DNA from: Lycocorax pyrrhopterus obiensis | Lineage: Eukaryota; Chordata; Aves; Passeriformes; Paradisaeidae | Assembly: GCA_014706295.1 (NCBI GenBank) | Contig: JACSVZ010000007.1 | Coordinates: 49,118,975 to 49,182,974, forward strand | Direction: 5' to 3' | DNA: 64,000 bases | In this document: positions 46,731-59,200 of the stretch, piece by piece | How positions within the stretch are numbered: the stretch's first letter is position 1 | Layout of the letters: each line of letters starts with the position of its first letter | Notes under the pieces: model-generated | The model's database searches: none | Seen by the model: only the letters and a program-made list of their open reading frames with translations | Told to the model about the DNA's origin: nothing | Program-made: the position numbers and the translations under genes

Positions 46731-47300
46731 ATCTGTCACTATAAAACAGTGATGGTCTAATGAGGCTTTTTGTCATCATCTTCTGGGAAAACAGCAGCTT
46801 GTAAGGAGAGTTGTTATGAAGTGCACTTAGAAATTAGGTTGTTAAACTGTGCCAATTAGTCTTTTTTTTCAGTACATTTTCCAAAATTGCCAAGTCTGAT
46901 TTATTATTTTTTGAAATACTGCTTTTACTTCATTGATTCTCTGCTGCTCTTCTTTGTAGGTTTCACAGAAGCCTCTTTAATTTTGTGACTACTGTATTGT
47001 ATTCTTCTGTCGATACTTGTATACAGTGCAATTAAAAAGATATCCCAAATCTATTCTTATTGATGTCTACAGAATTTATGTTGCAGACTTCAAGAGGAGC
47101 ATGATTGGACTTGAACTTTTGCATTATGATATTTACAAATCCCAGTATTTGCATACTGTTGTATTAAACATGATTAATAACAGATGGATTTTAATATCAT
47201 TAGGGGACTCAGCCAAAGCCCATTGGAATCTAAGAAGAATCAATTAACTCAGTGAATTTTACATAAAATCTTGAAAGCATCATGATTTACCACGTCTTGT

Positions 47301-47306
47301 AATAAA
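47301..47306 (+). promoter_or_regulatory. UNC79: candidate distal poly(A) signal AATAAA
   Basis: Canonical AATAAA about 1.09 kb after the stop, followed by tgtatcttctgtgtttattc, a good U/GU-rich downstream element. It is the best candidate for the main UNC79 3' end. Confidence 0.6.
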
Positions 47307-47330
47307 TACTTAAATCTGTGCAATCCCAGT

Positions 47331-48159
47331 TGTATCTTCTGTGTTTATTCTGTAACGCACTGATTAGAAAAATAACAAACATTAAGTTGTATATTAGAAG
47401 GCTGTTAAATTCCTGGTCTTTATTACCACTCTCAGAATCTGCCTGAGAGCATTTCAGGTTTTGTGAAGGGTCAGTCTTTCCTCACTGCATTTACTAAAAT
47501 AAAAATGGAAATATTTGCAGATATGCCATTAAAATACCGTTATGCTTTACAAAAACAACAAAAATAAAACCAACCAATGAAACAAAGAAAAGACAGTGAG
47601 GCATGTGCTAGCTTGCTTAAAATATGCCCCTTTATGTGTTTCCAGTGGAGAGAAGTTGATTTAGCTAATCTAAAATGGAAAGCAACCTAAAATGGTCTAC
47701 ATGGAGGCTGGGGATGAAAAAACGGTAAGGATAAAAAGGAATGAGAGAGACCCTCCCATTGAGTCAAGATACAGAGTGGACCCCCTTGCCAAAGTCAGCC
47801 CCAGACTTGGTCAACAGGTTTTGGGCCTAAAGGTTTTAACAGCACTTAATCGATAGCCTAATTTAAACAATTTAACAAAATATTCTATAAACACTCAGAG
47901 GCCCGTCTTACTTACACACCTAACATACTTAAGAATCCAAGAGAGAACACTCACAGTACACTTACTACAGCACATTCACACTCTCATGCACACAGACCTA
48001 AAGAGTATGTACAAGGCACCTGTGAAAAATTCCCCTCGAGTTCAATGAAGTACTAACTTTGCATGCCTTTGCGTCTTCTCAACAGGCGATGGTGAAAGTG
48101 AGCTTCGAGGAGTGGGGGTATCATCAGGCTCCATCAGCAGCATCTGCTCAGAGGGAGGT
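47331..48159. other. intergenic, no gene seen
   Basis: AT-rich sequence downstream of the UNC79 3' end. The part from about 47640 may belong to the repeat that includes the CR1 remnant just downstream, but I cannot name it. Confidence 0.5.
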
Positions 48160-48435
48160 GGCCTAACGAGCCTTTCTGAGATCATAGTGTGGCCTGAGGA
48201 GGAGCAGGGAGGGGGATGCACCACCACGGGCATGCTCCTGAGCTTGGAGTAGGTTATTCTCAAATATTAGCCATCTTTCTTGCGTCCTTCTTTCATCCAG
48301 GGTCTTAACTCTTGGGACTCTTGGATCTCTTATCTCATGTTTATTCCCCAGACTGCGTGCATTAATGTACAGGTACTTCAGAGAGGTGCCCAGCATGCTG
48401 ATTTCCTGAAGGGGTTTTGGGATTTTCTCCATAAT
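48160..48435 (-). pseudogene. CR1-type LINE ORF2 remnant with internal deletion
   Basis: The - strand frame 48432-48163 encodes two phrases typical of bird CR1 ORF2: LKYLYINARSLGNKHE (48381-48334), as at the start of the endonuclease region, and RRTQERWLIFENNLLQAQEH (48291-48232), from a position normally far downstream. Only 14 residues separate them, so most of the endonuclease domain is deleted. The second phrase is followed by unrelated sequence. The element is dead. Confidence 0.55.
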
Positions 48436-51400
48436 GGTTCCCTGTAGGCACTTCCTTGCTCACCTGCAGAATGCTGGTGGTTGAGCTGTGTTTTGTTGAT
48501 TTTGGGATCCCTTCCTGTCACATCACCCCAAGCTCCATCACTCCCTCATGGGGGTGCAGTGCCAAGCTAAGTGGCAGGCCGCTGGAACTTCGCCTTCGGG
48601 CAAAAAGGAGCTGTGGTCTGTGTTTTCAGTGGGACTCACTCCTTCCATTCCTCAGCTGTGTCTTCTTCAGTCTTGTGCCTGCAACACAGGTGACACCTTT
48701 GCTGAGTAACCACATTTAATAGGGGGCCCAGGTTCACTATTGTAGGGGCTGGGGTCACCCTACTGAAATGGAAGTGCTATTGGGCCCCTGAAAGTGGGAT
48801 GTGTAGGAGAGAGATTTTTTGTATTTTGATATGCTGTGATCTGGTGAATCTGAAAGACAAGGAGAGGGAGGGAATATGAGGCCCTCGGGTGTGAGGTGGG
48901 TGAGATCAGATGGGTGCAATGGGAATTGTGGAAACCTAAAGGATGAAGAGATGATTTGCAGGAGAAGAGCAGAGCCTGAGAGAGCTTGTTGTTAAAACTC
49001 ACTTCTGGAAAGGAGAATCTGTGATCAGGCATCTCACTCAGTGGATAATGCATGGAAGCAACATGGTGAAAGCTCTTTCCCTGCCTACCAAAATCTGATT
49101 CAAAGCATCTATGTTCAGACTGGCAAAACTCAAAAAGAATGCAAATACAGTGGTGGGGAGTTACTAAAATTAAACACAAGCCAAAACCAAACCTGCTGAA
49201 TCCTGGTCTGTAAACAGTTTAACACTGTGAGAATTGAGATTTGGTTTCAGCTCTGGGTTTAGAGATAAGAGCTAATCACAGAAACTACTCCCATGTTTCA
49301 ACACAGGATTTAGTATGTATCTGTCACTGATTATAATTAATATGGTTCTTATGGAGCTGTTATGCCTAGGCAGATTAGGACTGCAAGTATATATTAAGAA
49401 GCTGCTTTAGCATAGGGGATACAGCCTGGAAGATGGTATGACCAATGATTAGTGGTGTTTGACTAATAACAACAAATAACATGGGGCTTGACCAGATATG
49501 TGTGGTTTAAGACTTCAGGAGAATCTTTGAAGTGCACTCTAGGGATCTTCAGAAGTACAGAAATCTGCATTAGTAGTTTTTTAAAGCACTGTAAAATATA
49601 CAGTGCCTGAGGTCAATATACAACTCAAGTCGCTCACATTATCTCTCTGAAATAGCCCAGAGCAGCAATTCTTTATATTCTGTAGGAAGATTAGGAAGTA
49701 AATAACATTTGGTGTTCCCTGAAAATGCTACCAAATAGCAGTGGCAAATCTTTCTGCTCTGCCATGCTCCCAGCACAGCTGTGTCTCTGGGTGTGTGTCA
49801 CCAGGAGCAGAATCCATCCTCTGTAGGATCATAGAGAGCTGCCACTTAGGAACAGTGTTTAGTCTTCTGTTGCAATAGGCTGCTTAAATCAACGCTTGTT
49901 ACCAGGACTGACCTAGTAAAAGAATTAATTTAGTGTGTGCTGAACTGTGAAATTCCCAACAACAAGGGGCACTCTGGATGAAGCGATGGTTAAAACCCCA
50001 CTGCTGCTGGGTTATGTAACCCGTGTCCTGAGCGTGAGGTTAATGTCTGCGTGGGCATCTCAGGGGGTTTCCTCTGCCTCTGGAGAAAACCATGGCCTGA
50101 GCTGCACGCAGGGTCACACAAACAAAGGCTTTTACAGCCCATCAGTTACTACCCACATACGTGCCTTATCTTATATGTGATGTTTCTGCAACGTGTCATT
50201 AGAGCCGTGGCAGTTCAAAGGCCCTAAAAGCACAGTTGGTTTTCTGGCTTTGTTTTCCATGCTCTGACAGCAGTCGATGTGCTCTAGGACTGACGAACAT
50301 TCTGAGATGGAAGATCTCTCTGAACTTTGGCCTGCAAAGCCTCCTTTCAAGCTGGATGAAGATTACCAGAGCCCAGGGCTGTTTGTCTTTGCTAGCGTGT
50401 CCTGGAAAAGATTTCTGCAGCCAAGAATCCTGTGCTACTCCCCCAGCTGCACGCAGCTCTGGGAGAGTTCTAGCTACAGTTTTTCTTGTTGCGTCTTAAT
50501 GTGACTCTTTGACAAAGCTGAAGTCTATTTTTTTTCAACGGGATCTGAATCTTGATTGCACAAGAGCTGCTTAGTCAATGATGTGGGTCTTCAGCTGAGC
50601 AGTCTGCCTGAAGCCAGGCAGAGGCAACAGCACTACAGTTTGTTGGGCTTGATGCAAATTTGAAAGGAAGGGCTCTGCATTTGTCACTTGGTTTCTCACT
50701 CTGAATTACTCTATCCACTTCTGCCTCTCCCTGCCAAGCACAATTTCAGCTGAAGTCTGAGCATCAAGGGACAGCAGTGAGAACAGTCATCAGAGGGGAA
50801 GATGTCCTGATGCTCCCTGGCTGCAAAGTGATCAGGAAGAGAACCTGAATCCATCCTTGGCACTGGCCATCCCAGGGTTTGCTGATGGGGAGTCAGTGGC
50901 CACCTCTGGAAATGCCTCAGGTCAAAGAACAGAAGGCCACATGACAAAGGGTCCTGGCCTGCCTGGTGACCCGCTGTGCCTAAGTCCTGCAGCTATGAAC
51001 TGGGGGGGTTTCCAGCTATCACTGTTGTGGTTTGTGAATTTTAACATGTACAGGGAACAGGAGGTTGTGAAGAGCTGGCAGAGCTTGAGAAGGGTGGCTC
51101 ATTTCTCATTCATAGCTACAAAGCATTAACATGGAAAAGCAGAATGCATGACTGAGTCACTGGAAGTCTACATTGTGAATTATTTTCCAGTATTTTGCTG
51201 GATTTGATAGATACCACAGGGCTTTCAGCCAATGGGTGAGCAGCCTTCAGTGCATTGCCCCAGGTAACCTACTCTGACACTGTGTTTAACCAGCTCCCCA
51301 TGAAACCTGACAAGCCATGACTGTGAGCTGGGAGGCTCTCAGTTTGATAGACACCACGTAATGCTAGGTCAGTTTTCTCAATGTATAATTCAGCAGCTGG

Positions 51401-54400
51401 ACATAACTGTTATGGCTGTTCTGCAACTTTAAATCCTTTCAGAAAGGCACAATAGCACGCCTGTGAAGTTTGACACACAGAATAAAATTTTTATAGGTAA
51501 CAGATTTTTTTAGACAGGTTAGCTTTCTGGCAGCTCCACTACTTTTGGATGAAGTCAAATTGATTGCAATGAAGAACTTTATAAAAGGTTTTCTACACCT
51601 GTGGATCCTTGCCATGTAGGAAAGTGTCAGTAAAACAGATAATAAAGGACCATCACTAAAAGAAATAAATTATTTATTAAAACTGTTACCTAATTTGCAC
51701 TGCTAATGAAATCCTGTGTACACAGTGTTGGTTTGTGATATCCAAGCAAATACAAAGTGCAGTTGTACCAAAGTCTACAGAGAGGCAAAATTTGTTCCTG
51801 TTAGGGTACAAACTCGTATGTATAGCTCAGAAGGAGCAAGGATTGATATGGTGAAGTGACCACAGCAATACGTGTTTCAGGTGCTTGTGGATTCCAGGGA
51901 GGTGTCACATTAAACTCCTAAACTGATGCAGACATGATCTGATCTTCTTCCTCCAGACACATTTATTCAACACCAGGTGTTGCCGTCATTGTGCAGTCAA
52001 GCCAACAATGGAGGTTTTCTTCTTAGTAAAGTGCATGTGTGTGGGGCAAATTTGTTCCCCTGTTCTTGCCTCTTAGTTTACTCTGATCACACACAGCTCA
52101 GAATCTTCCTAAATCATCTTAGTGCTCCAGGAGCTGCAGCTCAGCTTTTGCTCAGGAGATCCTATTAAATGTATCTGACCAAAGCATTTTCCAAGCCTTT
52201 CAATAATAAAATCATGCTATTGGCATTTTCTTCCCTGTGATCACCACTCTGAAGACATCAATCTGGTTCAAATGTCAGATGTTTATCTGCTCTAAGTGTG
52301 TGTCACTGAATAACAGTAGCTCAGACATGTTTCCAAGCATTCCTAGGGAGAGTGTTAGAGGACCAAATTATTTTACCAACTAATTTTCTTAGGCCAGCTT
52401 CTAAATTTAAAATAGTTTCTTTCCTTTTCCTTGCACCAGACCCTCTATCAGTCCCAACATATATGCCTGGATCCCAGTCAGAACTTTCTCAGCCCATCTC
52501 TAGTGATTATTTAAGATCCATTAAGGGTTGTCAGGGTAATAAAGGCTGTACAAGCCAGGAAGAAGATCTGCTTTCTACTGATTATATGAAATTCAACCTA
52601 TGCATTCCCAGCATTTACAGATAAAAATTTTCACATAGAGACTGCCTTCTTTGTAACCTTCTCTGCAGTAATATTTATCTGTTTCATTATAACTACTTTA
52701 GTATTTTTTAACATTTCTGTCAAAAGGAATTGCAGCTGATTCACCTGATGTGTATTAATTTGCAAATTAATTCTATTAACCGAATTAGGCTTAACTGATC
52801 TGCGTTGTCCAATTATTCATCTGACTCACCCATCCACACACAGAGAGTAGCCTCAACGGGTTATTGTTCTATTCCTTTTGAATCACAAACCAGCTGCTAG
52901 TTTTCCACAGCTGTGAGGCTGAGATCAAACACTAGGGCTGCTGAAGATGCTTCACTCCAAATGAGAGTATTAGATGCAGGGAATTTAATGCTGCCTCCAG
53001 TGTCACAAGGTGGTGCAGAATGACATGGCTTGGAAACCACAGCAGCATTTCAAGGCTCTGTTTGGTCCCAGCTTGAGAGTGTTTTCCTGTGTTCTGTGAC
53101 ATCTGTCCTGGGCTTCACAGTGAGTGTTACAGTGGTACTTGGAATGTGTAAAGGAGAGCAGGACAAAGAACCAGGCCCCCTTATGGCCTCCGTTGATGGA
53201 GCAGCCCCAAGTATGACATAATGCTACTCCCTCACAATTCAAAACATGAAGGGGTTTGGTGAGATTTTGGTTTCCCTTACGGCTTCATGAATGCACAGAG
53301 CATGGCCTGTAGGGACCTGAAGACCTAAAGAGGAGCTGTTCCTGCCCTGTTCCAGGTGTGAGTAGGAAAGGTCACACTGAGATACTTTGGGATGTGCAGA
53401 TGGATCTGTGCCAGTCTGAGGCTTCCCTGACCAACTTTTCCAGCTGAGAAACCTGGATCTTTAATTTTAGCTAAGTTAGTTTTCAGGTAAGCGATAGCAT
53501 CCTGGGGTATTTAAAATGCAACTCTAGTAAAGGACAGTTCCAGAGATTATGAAACGAACCTTTGATGTTGGGACTTTTACATTCCTTGCAAATACTTTTC
53601 CTCTTTGCCGTGGGAGAGCTTTCTTGGGTGGTGCCTTGAGCAGAGGGAAACACAGCAGGCACATCAAATACATCTGTGTAGTTTGAGTTGAGGTTAGAGC
53701 TAAATCTAAGAGGCTAAGAGGCTTTTGCCATTATTCCAGTGCGAAAGGAACAGCTGACCTGAGTCACAGACAATGTGAAGGATCCTGGCATCGTCAAATA
53801 AAAACCCTAAATATGATTTAACTTAGCTTCTCTAAGCCAACAGCATCTTACTTGAGCTGCACATGATTCTGAAATGGGTCCAAATCTTATATGCTCTCCT
53901 AAGTCCACCCTTAGTAAGCTCAGTAAAATACTAATTTTCAATGCTGCTGTCATATGAAAAGCTGAAAGTACCAGTGAAGTGTATTGATTTCTAAAAGTGA
54001 AAATTAAGTCTCAAGGGAGTCTGGCTAGCTCGGAGGGTTGCATAATGCACTGACGAACCTGACAGCCATTGCTGTCTCCAGAAGAGAACGGTGGCTCATA
54101 GCTGTAGAATGTTGCTCACTTTTGGCACACTCTCAGGGACTAAAAGCCTTGACCTGTAGAGTTTTCTGGGCATTCATCTCAAAGGGAGTAGGCACTTGAA
54201 AATCATTGCAGTTCTGGGCTAAACATCTTCAGTTCTTGATACTTAAATCTTTTTTTCGTTTGTTTTAGAGGGTGTGTTGCCGAAAATCTCTCTTTAAGAT
54301 CCTTAATAGAGATGGATAGCACTTTAAGAACTACATAAAGGAAAATGTATTTTCATCATTGGGAGGATTGATTTACAATTTTCAAGATAAAAAATGTATT

Positions 54401-56144
54401 TCAAATTCAATGATTGCTTCTCTTCCTTAGTATGTTTAAGCAACATCAACATAGCTCAGAAAAACTGCAGCAGTGATTCCCAAAGTGTCTTTGAAAATAC
54501 CATCCTTTTTGTGCTCTGAATACTGCAGAAGCTTCTCAGAACAACTTTTTAATTAAAGCAAAAAAATGTGCTACTCACCACAGAACTGAAGTGGCCTCCT
54601 CTTTGCCTTCTAAATAGGAATTATGATTTCAGCTCCTTCATCACCACTTCTACTAAGCAAGAATCAAAAGCAATCAAGTCTGAAGGACCATAGGAATCTC
54701 AGATTAATACAATCAGCCTGACAGTAGGGAGACTTCTTCTTTTTTTGGTATCAAAATAGCAAATAATAATGCCAAGTAGGTCTTTTTTTTTTAAATATAT
54801 TTTTATTGCCACTTGCTTCACACCATTAAATGCTTTGGAAGAAAGGTACAGTAACTGCAGCTATTATGGTTAAACTTTAGATGAATGTACTTGTCAGAAT
54901 ATAAATGAAATCCTATATCACTTTGCTCATTTTGTTTTGTTTTCCCCATCCTAAATGAAATTACAGATAATTAAATTTTTGAAGCATGACCGTTGCACAG
55001 AGAATTATTCAGCTGAGAGCTGGCTACCTGCAAGAGGTTCTCTCCTCCCTCCCCTTAAGCTTGTTATTTATTGTCTCTGTTACTAATTAGGTTTCCTGAC
55101 TTAAACTTAGTTTGCAGATGATGGATTTTAAAGAATATTGTAAGGGACAGGACATCAAGGTCAATATTTGAAATTGGCAGAGAAGTAACCTTCAGAGGGC
55201 TCATGCTCTGTGATAGCCCAGGAGAGGGAAAGGCAGTGAGCTGAGTGGACAGTCTTGTTAGTGGGTTTTGTTGGTTTTTTGAGTGTTTTTTTGAGTTTTC
55301 TGGGGTTTTTTGGTGGGTTTTTTTTCACCCTTAAACCACAGCATGCAGCAAATAGCACTGCTGGTAGTGACACAGTGGTTATGAAAGTTAAAAGCCTGAC
55401 TCATTAAAAGCAGCACCTGGTATGTGAAGGGCTTCCCCAGGCATCTGGGAAATGCTTCAGGATGGAAAAACAATATATTGTCTTGCAATCTAAGGGTAAA
55501 CTGACAAGGAGCACAAGGGAGAGGGAAGCTGTATAAGCATTTCAGATAAACACTGAGTGCTTTATTGCTGACTGAGAATTCAGACAGGAGCTTTGCAGGG
55601 CTGAACTGAGAAGAGTCATAATTGGATCCATAGCTAATTCTGCAGCAGTGAGGTGCAGTAGCAGCCTATCTTTCATGTGTATAAAATGGAAAATTCCACT
55701 TCAGTCCAGTTCTGGTGCTAGGTCTACTTTAAATAGCTATTTTCTCCTCCATTAGACCTAATGACTTCATTACAGTCTCTTGTGATAGAAGTCACTGCTT
55801 GGAGCAAATAGGGTGATTGGAGTATGGTTCTCCACTGGTTTCATGGTTCAGGGCACCCTCCCAGGAGCAGAGTTTCACCATTTGGCCTGTGGGTGCTAGG
55901 AACCATAAGAGGAGTATTGTCTGAGAATGAGCACAGGGTGAAAGAGCAAGAATTATTTTAGACTACATGTACTTTTGGTGGAGTCTCTCTTTCTGAGACA
56001 TCTGAGCTGTTTGTTCAAAGAGACTGGACAGCTTACTTGCCTGACTGATGTGGTGGTGCCAGAATTTTTCTCCTTTGCTTTCTACAATACTTTTCCTTTC
56101 GACATGACAAACTGAGGCTCTAACTTGTGATCAGCCCAGAAGTG
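48436..56144. other. intergenic, no gene seen
   Basis: 7.7 kb without a supportable exon on either strand. Open frames up to about 140 codons occur (for example 49179-48760, - strand), but none shows family motifs or exon-like flanks. 48436-48720 may be further degraded CR1 sequence. T-rich and G/T-rich runs occur at 55255-55325. Confidence 0.55.
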
Positions 56145-56195
56145 CTCAGGCAGTTGGAACAGATGGATCATTGTAGGCCCCATCCAACAGAAATA
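56145..56195 (+). mobile_element. CR1 LINE 3' end
   Basis: The pattern cagttggaacagatggatca, then ttgtaggccccatccaacag and aaat, matches the final part of a CR1 3' UTR in sense orientation. It leads directly into the pentanucleotide repeat, the usual position of the CR1 3' terminal repeat. Confidence 0.6.
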
Positions 56196-56198
56196 ATG

Positions 56199-56290
56199 TA
56201 TTGTATTGTATTGTATTGTATTGTATTGTATTGTATTGTATTGGATTCTATTCTATTCTATTCTATTCTATTCTATTCTACTCTGTTCTA
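56199..56290. repeat. compound pentanucleotide microsatellite (TATTG)9 (TTCTA)7
   Basis: Nine TATTG units (56199-56243), a two-base junction, seven TTCTA units (56246-56280) and two degraded units. The open frame across it (56201-56443) is only translated repeat plus flank. It probably grew from the 3' tail of the CR1 fragment next to it. Confidence 0.92.
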
Positions 56291-59200
56291 GGTCCAGGGC
56301 TGAGAATCTGTGATGACTGTTACTGGAGGCTTTTTTCGGCATCAGCTGCAGTCACAAAGATACACAAACTCTTGGCTAGATCTTCGAAGGCTTATGTAAG
56401 ACTTCTTCCTGTGAAATGCAGGCGGCTGGGGCTCGAGCCTTGAGAATCTTCCCTAAGAAATCAAATAAGTTGTAATTGTTATGACTCATTCATATACAAA
56501 GCTATAGCCAGGATGACAATCTGAAACAAACTTGGAATCACCCTTCAGCTGGTTTACAGAATATTCCAGTAAATCATGCAGTACTGATGGAACAACCCAG
56601 GTATTTCAGGTGGTTTTTGCTCCATATTTGCTTGTGATATCTTGGTATTTATATATGCAAAGTCTCTATTTTTCACACTGGGATTAAGTGGAGGGAATCA
56701 CTAATTTCAATCACTCTTACATTAGTAATAATTCAGCTCTCCCCAGCAGGTTGATTAGGTACACTGGGTAAGACAGCTGTAGGATCTGCTGCGACAGAGA
56801 GAGTGACTGTTTGCTGAAACACTGCTGTCCAGGGAGGTGGTTCATTTGGGAAATGTCAGCAGTGGGTGAGATGGAAAGGATGTGTTTGAGAGCTTAGAAG
56901 CTAATGATGGGACACGCTTCTTGATACAAGAGAAAGCAGAGAACTTGGAGTAATTGTTTCTGTTTTTATTCCAAGTCACTGCTCTTTATTGGATTAGCCA
57001 AGCTAAAATCTCCTCTAAATTAATGCTCAGGAAAAAACCATTCGTAATAAAAGATATAATATTTACATAATTAAATTTGTTTGTCCTCAAATTATCTGAT
57101 CTCCTTTGCCGTCACAGAGAGTCATATTTTAAAATTTGCATACTTTGATACTACATTCAATTCCAGCATATACAGCTTTGAGCTGTCACTGAAGTACTGA
57201 AACAACCAATTTATGCTTTTGTGAGGCAAACTGAATAAGGGACTTGTATAGATCTACTCTGTAATACACAAATAGGGGGAAAAAATTGTTTAATCTGTGG
57301 TATTCGTTGAGATACAGTGATTACATTGACTCTAGTAATTGTCAGCAGCCAAATGACCTTCATGGGAATGCCCTGGGATAGGACATGGAGAAGAGAGGTC
57401 TGACTTCCATCTTCTTGGTCCCAGACTAGCGCCAGTCTTAGACAAAGCATCTGTGTCTCAATTCCTTCATCATTGTGCAAGGGAGGTGAGACTAACCTCC
57501 CTCAGAGCAATTTCATAAAAATGAGGTTTATATTTGTAAAGCCCTCTGAGAACTGTCAAAGGAACTTGCCCACCCCCTTGTCTCTGTGTAAAGATCTGTG
57601 CACAAAAGATGGTTCAAAAGGAATTTGAAGGGCCCAAGAGGTGGAGATCTGAGGTAGCTATGGGGTCTCAATGGGTTAATGGGGGAAATTCCATATGGAC
57701 CAGTAAGCAAAACAAATAAAGCCAAACCAAACATTTGTTTGGCAGTTTTTAGTAAATTCCAGTACTTCTAGAGAGGAGATTACCTACTCAACAAACAGAT
57801 AACCTTTTTCTGGATGTGATATCTGACTTGGAGGGCATATCAAATGAAATGAAAAAGTAGATTAACTCACATGCCACATGTGGCAGAAGGAATTTAATAT
57901 ATTGAAACTTTACAGATTGCATCATGTTTTGAAATTCAGAAGTGAACTTATAGTCCAGATTGAATCTGACTGTACTTCATGCCAAAAGGACTGATTATAG
58001 CCTAAGAAGGGCAACTTGATATGTTTTCATAACAGTATTTTGTTAGCGTTAATAGGCAGCCAAACGCCAAACAGAAGATTAATTGAAGAAACAGTCAGAG
58101 AAGAGCTGAAGTTTGGCTGGGAAGTCCTTAGTGAGCAAAATACAAATTGTGCATCACTGTCAGTGACCCATAAACATTTTTGGGATGAAATATTTCTTCC
58201 TGTTAAGAAGCAAAGAGATGTTCTTAAATTTAAACAGAGGGGTAAATTGGGAAAGAGAGGTCTTAGTAATAAAAAAGCAGAAGAAGGAAGCGTGACAGGC
58301 TGTGGGAATAGTTTGCATTTTCTCTAGAGAGATGGCTTTTAGTTTTCTGAACATCTGATGCCTTCAGTGTTTTGTGTCACTAAAGTTCTGGACCCTGAGC
58401 CACCAGCAGTCATTCATGGCATGGTACATGTCTGATCCCTTTGGGGTAATTTGTACGCCTGAAGCAGCTCCTTGGTATATGTAGGACACCTGCCTGTGTT
58501 GCAGGAGGGGAACATTAAGCTGCTGCTTCTTCACAAGGGAGTTGTAGCCCGTCTTCCTCCTGAGGAGCAGTGTGTGCAGTCCCTCTTGTGGGGCAGGATT
58601 TGCTGATTGGGGAAACTTCTGCTAGAAATCCAAACTTCTTCACTCCTTCAAAGGTTTGAAATATAGTTACCGACCACCCCAAAAGACAAAAAAGAGGGGA
58701 ATTTCCAAACGCCAGAACAAAATCCAGTGCTATTGTTTTACCATCATCACCAGTGATAACTCAGCTTTGGGGTGGGCAATGGAGTGGGTTCAAAGCAGGA
58801 GGGATGGCAGAATCCAGCCCATAAAGGCAATCCAGTCTACATTTTTTCTCCAGATACGTAAGAAAATTGGTTTTTTGGGGGAAAAAATATTGCTGCTTAC
58901 AAAAGTAGATGTTTTAATTTCCTTAGTTTTGACGAGGCATTTTAGTTAAAGGTTAAGGCTTATATAAAATTCTGACCCTACAGAAAATATTTTCTCCTCA
59001 GATCCAATTTCTACTCAATTTTCCTCAGCAGAACAACTTCAGGCCTTGCGTGGCAGAGGAGTAACATCTATTAAGCTTCAGTGGCAGGAAGCGATTAGCT
59101 CAGCAAAGATGTCACAGGGTACTTTGCTTGCAGGCATGTGTGTAGAGTAACAATTCAGAGACCATCACTTAAAGTCCAAAACAGGCAACTTCTTGATCAA

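Larger units (their letters stand above)
46215..47330 (+). other. UNC79: UNC79 3' untranslated region (3' end estimated)
   Basis: AT-rich sequence after the UNC79 stop with several T runs (for example 46691-46704) and no ORF of interest. The end is estimated from AATAAA at 47301-47306, followed within about 30 nt by a T/GT-rich stretch. An earlier AATAAA at 46725 would give a shorter UTR of about 0.5 kb. Confidence 0.65.

Noticed and set aside
48760..49179. 139-codon - strand open frame
   Set aside because: No motif, no exon-like splice flanks and no family resemblance. Chance open frame in less AT-rich DNA.
56201..56443. Open frame beginning with repeated YCIVL
   Set aside because: A translation of the pentanucleotide microsatellite, not a gene.
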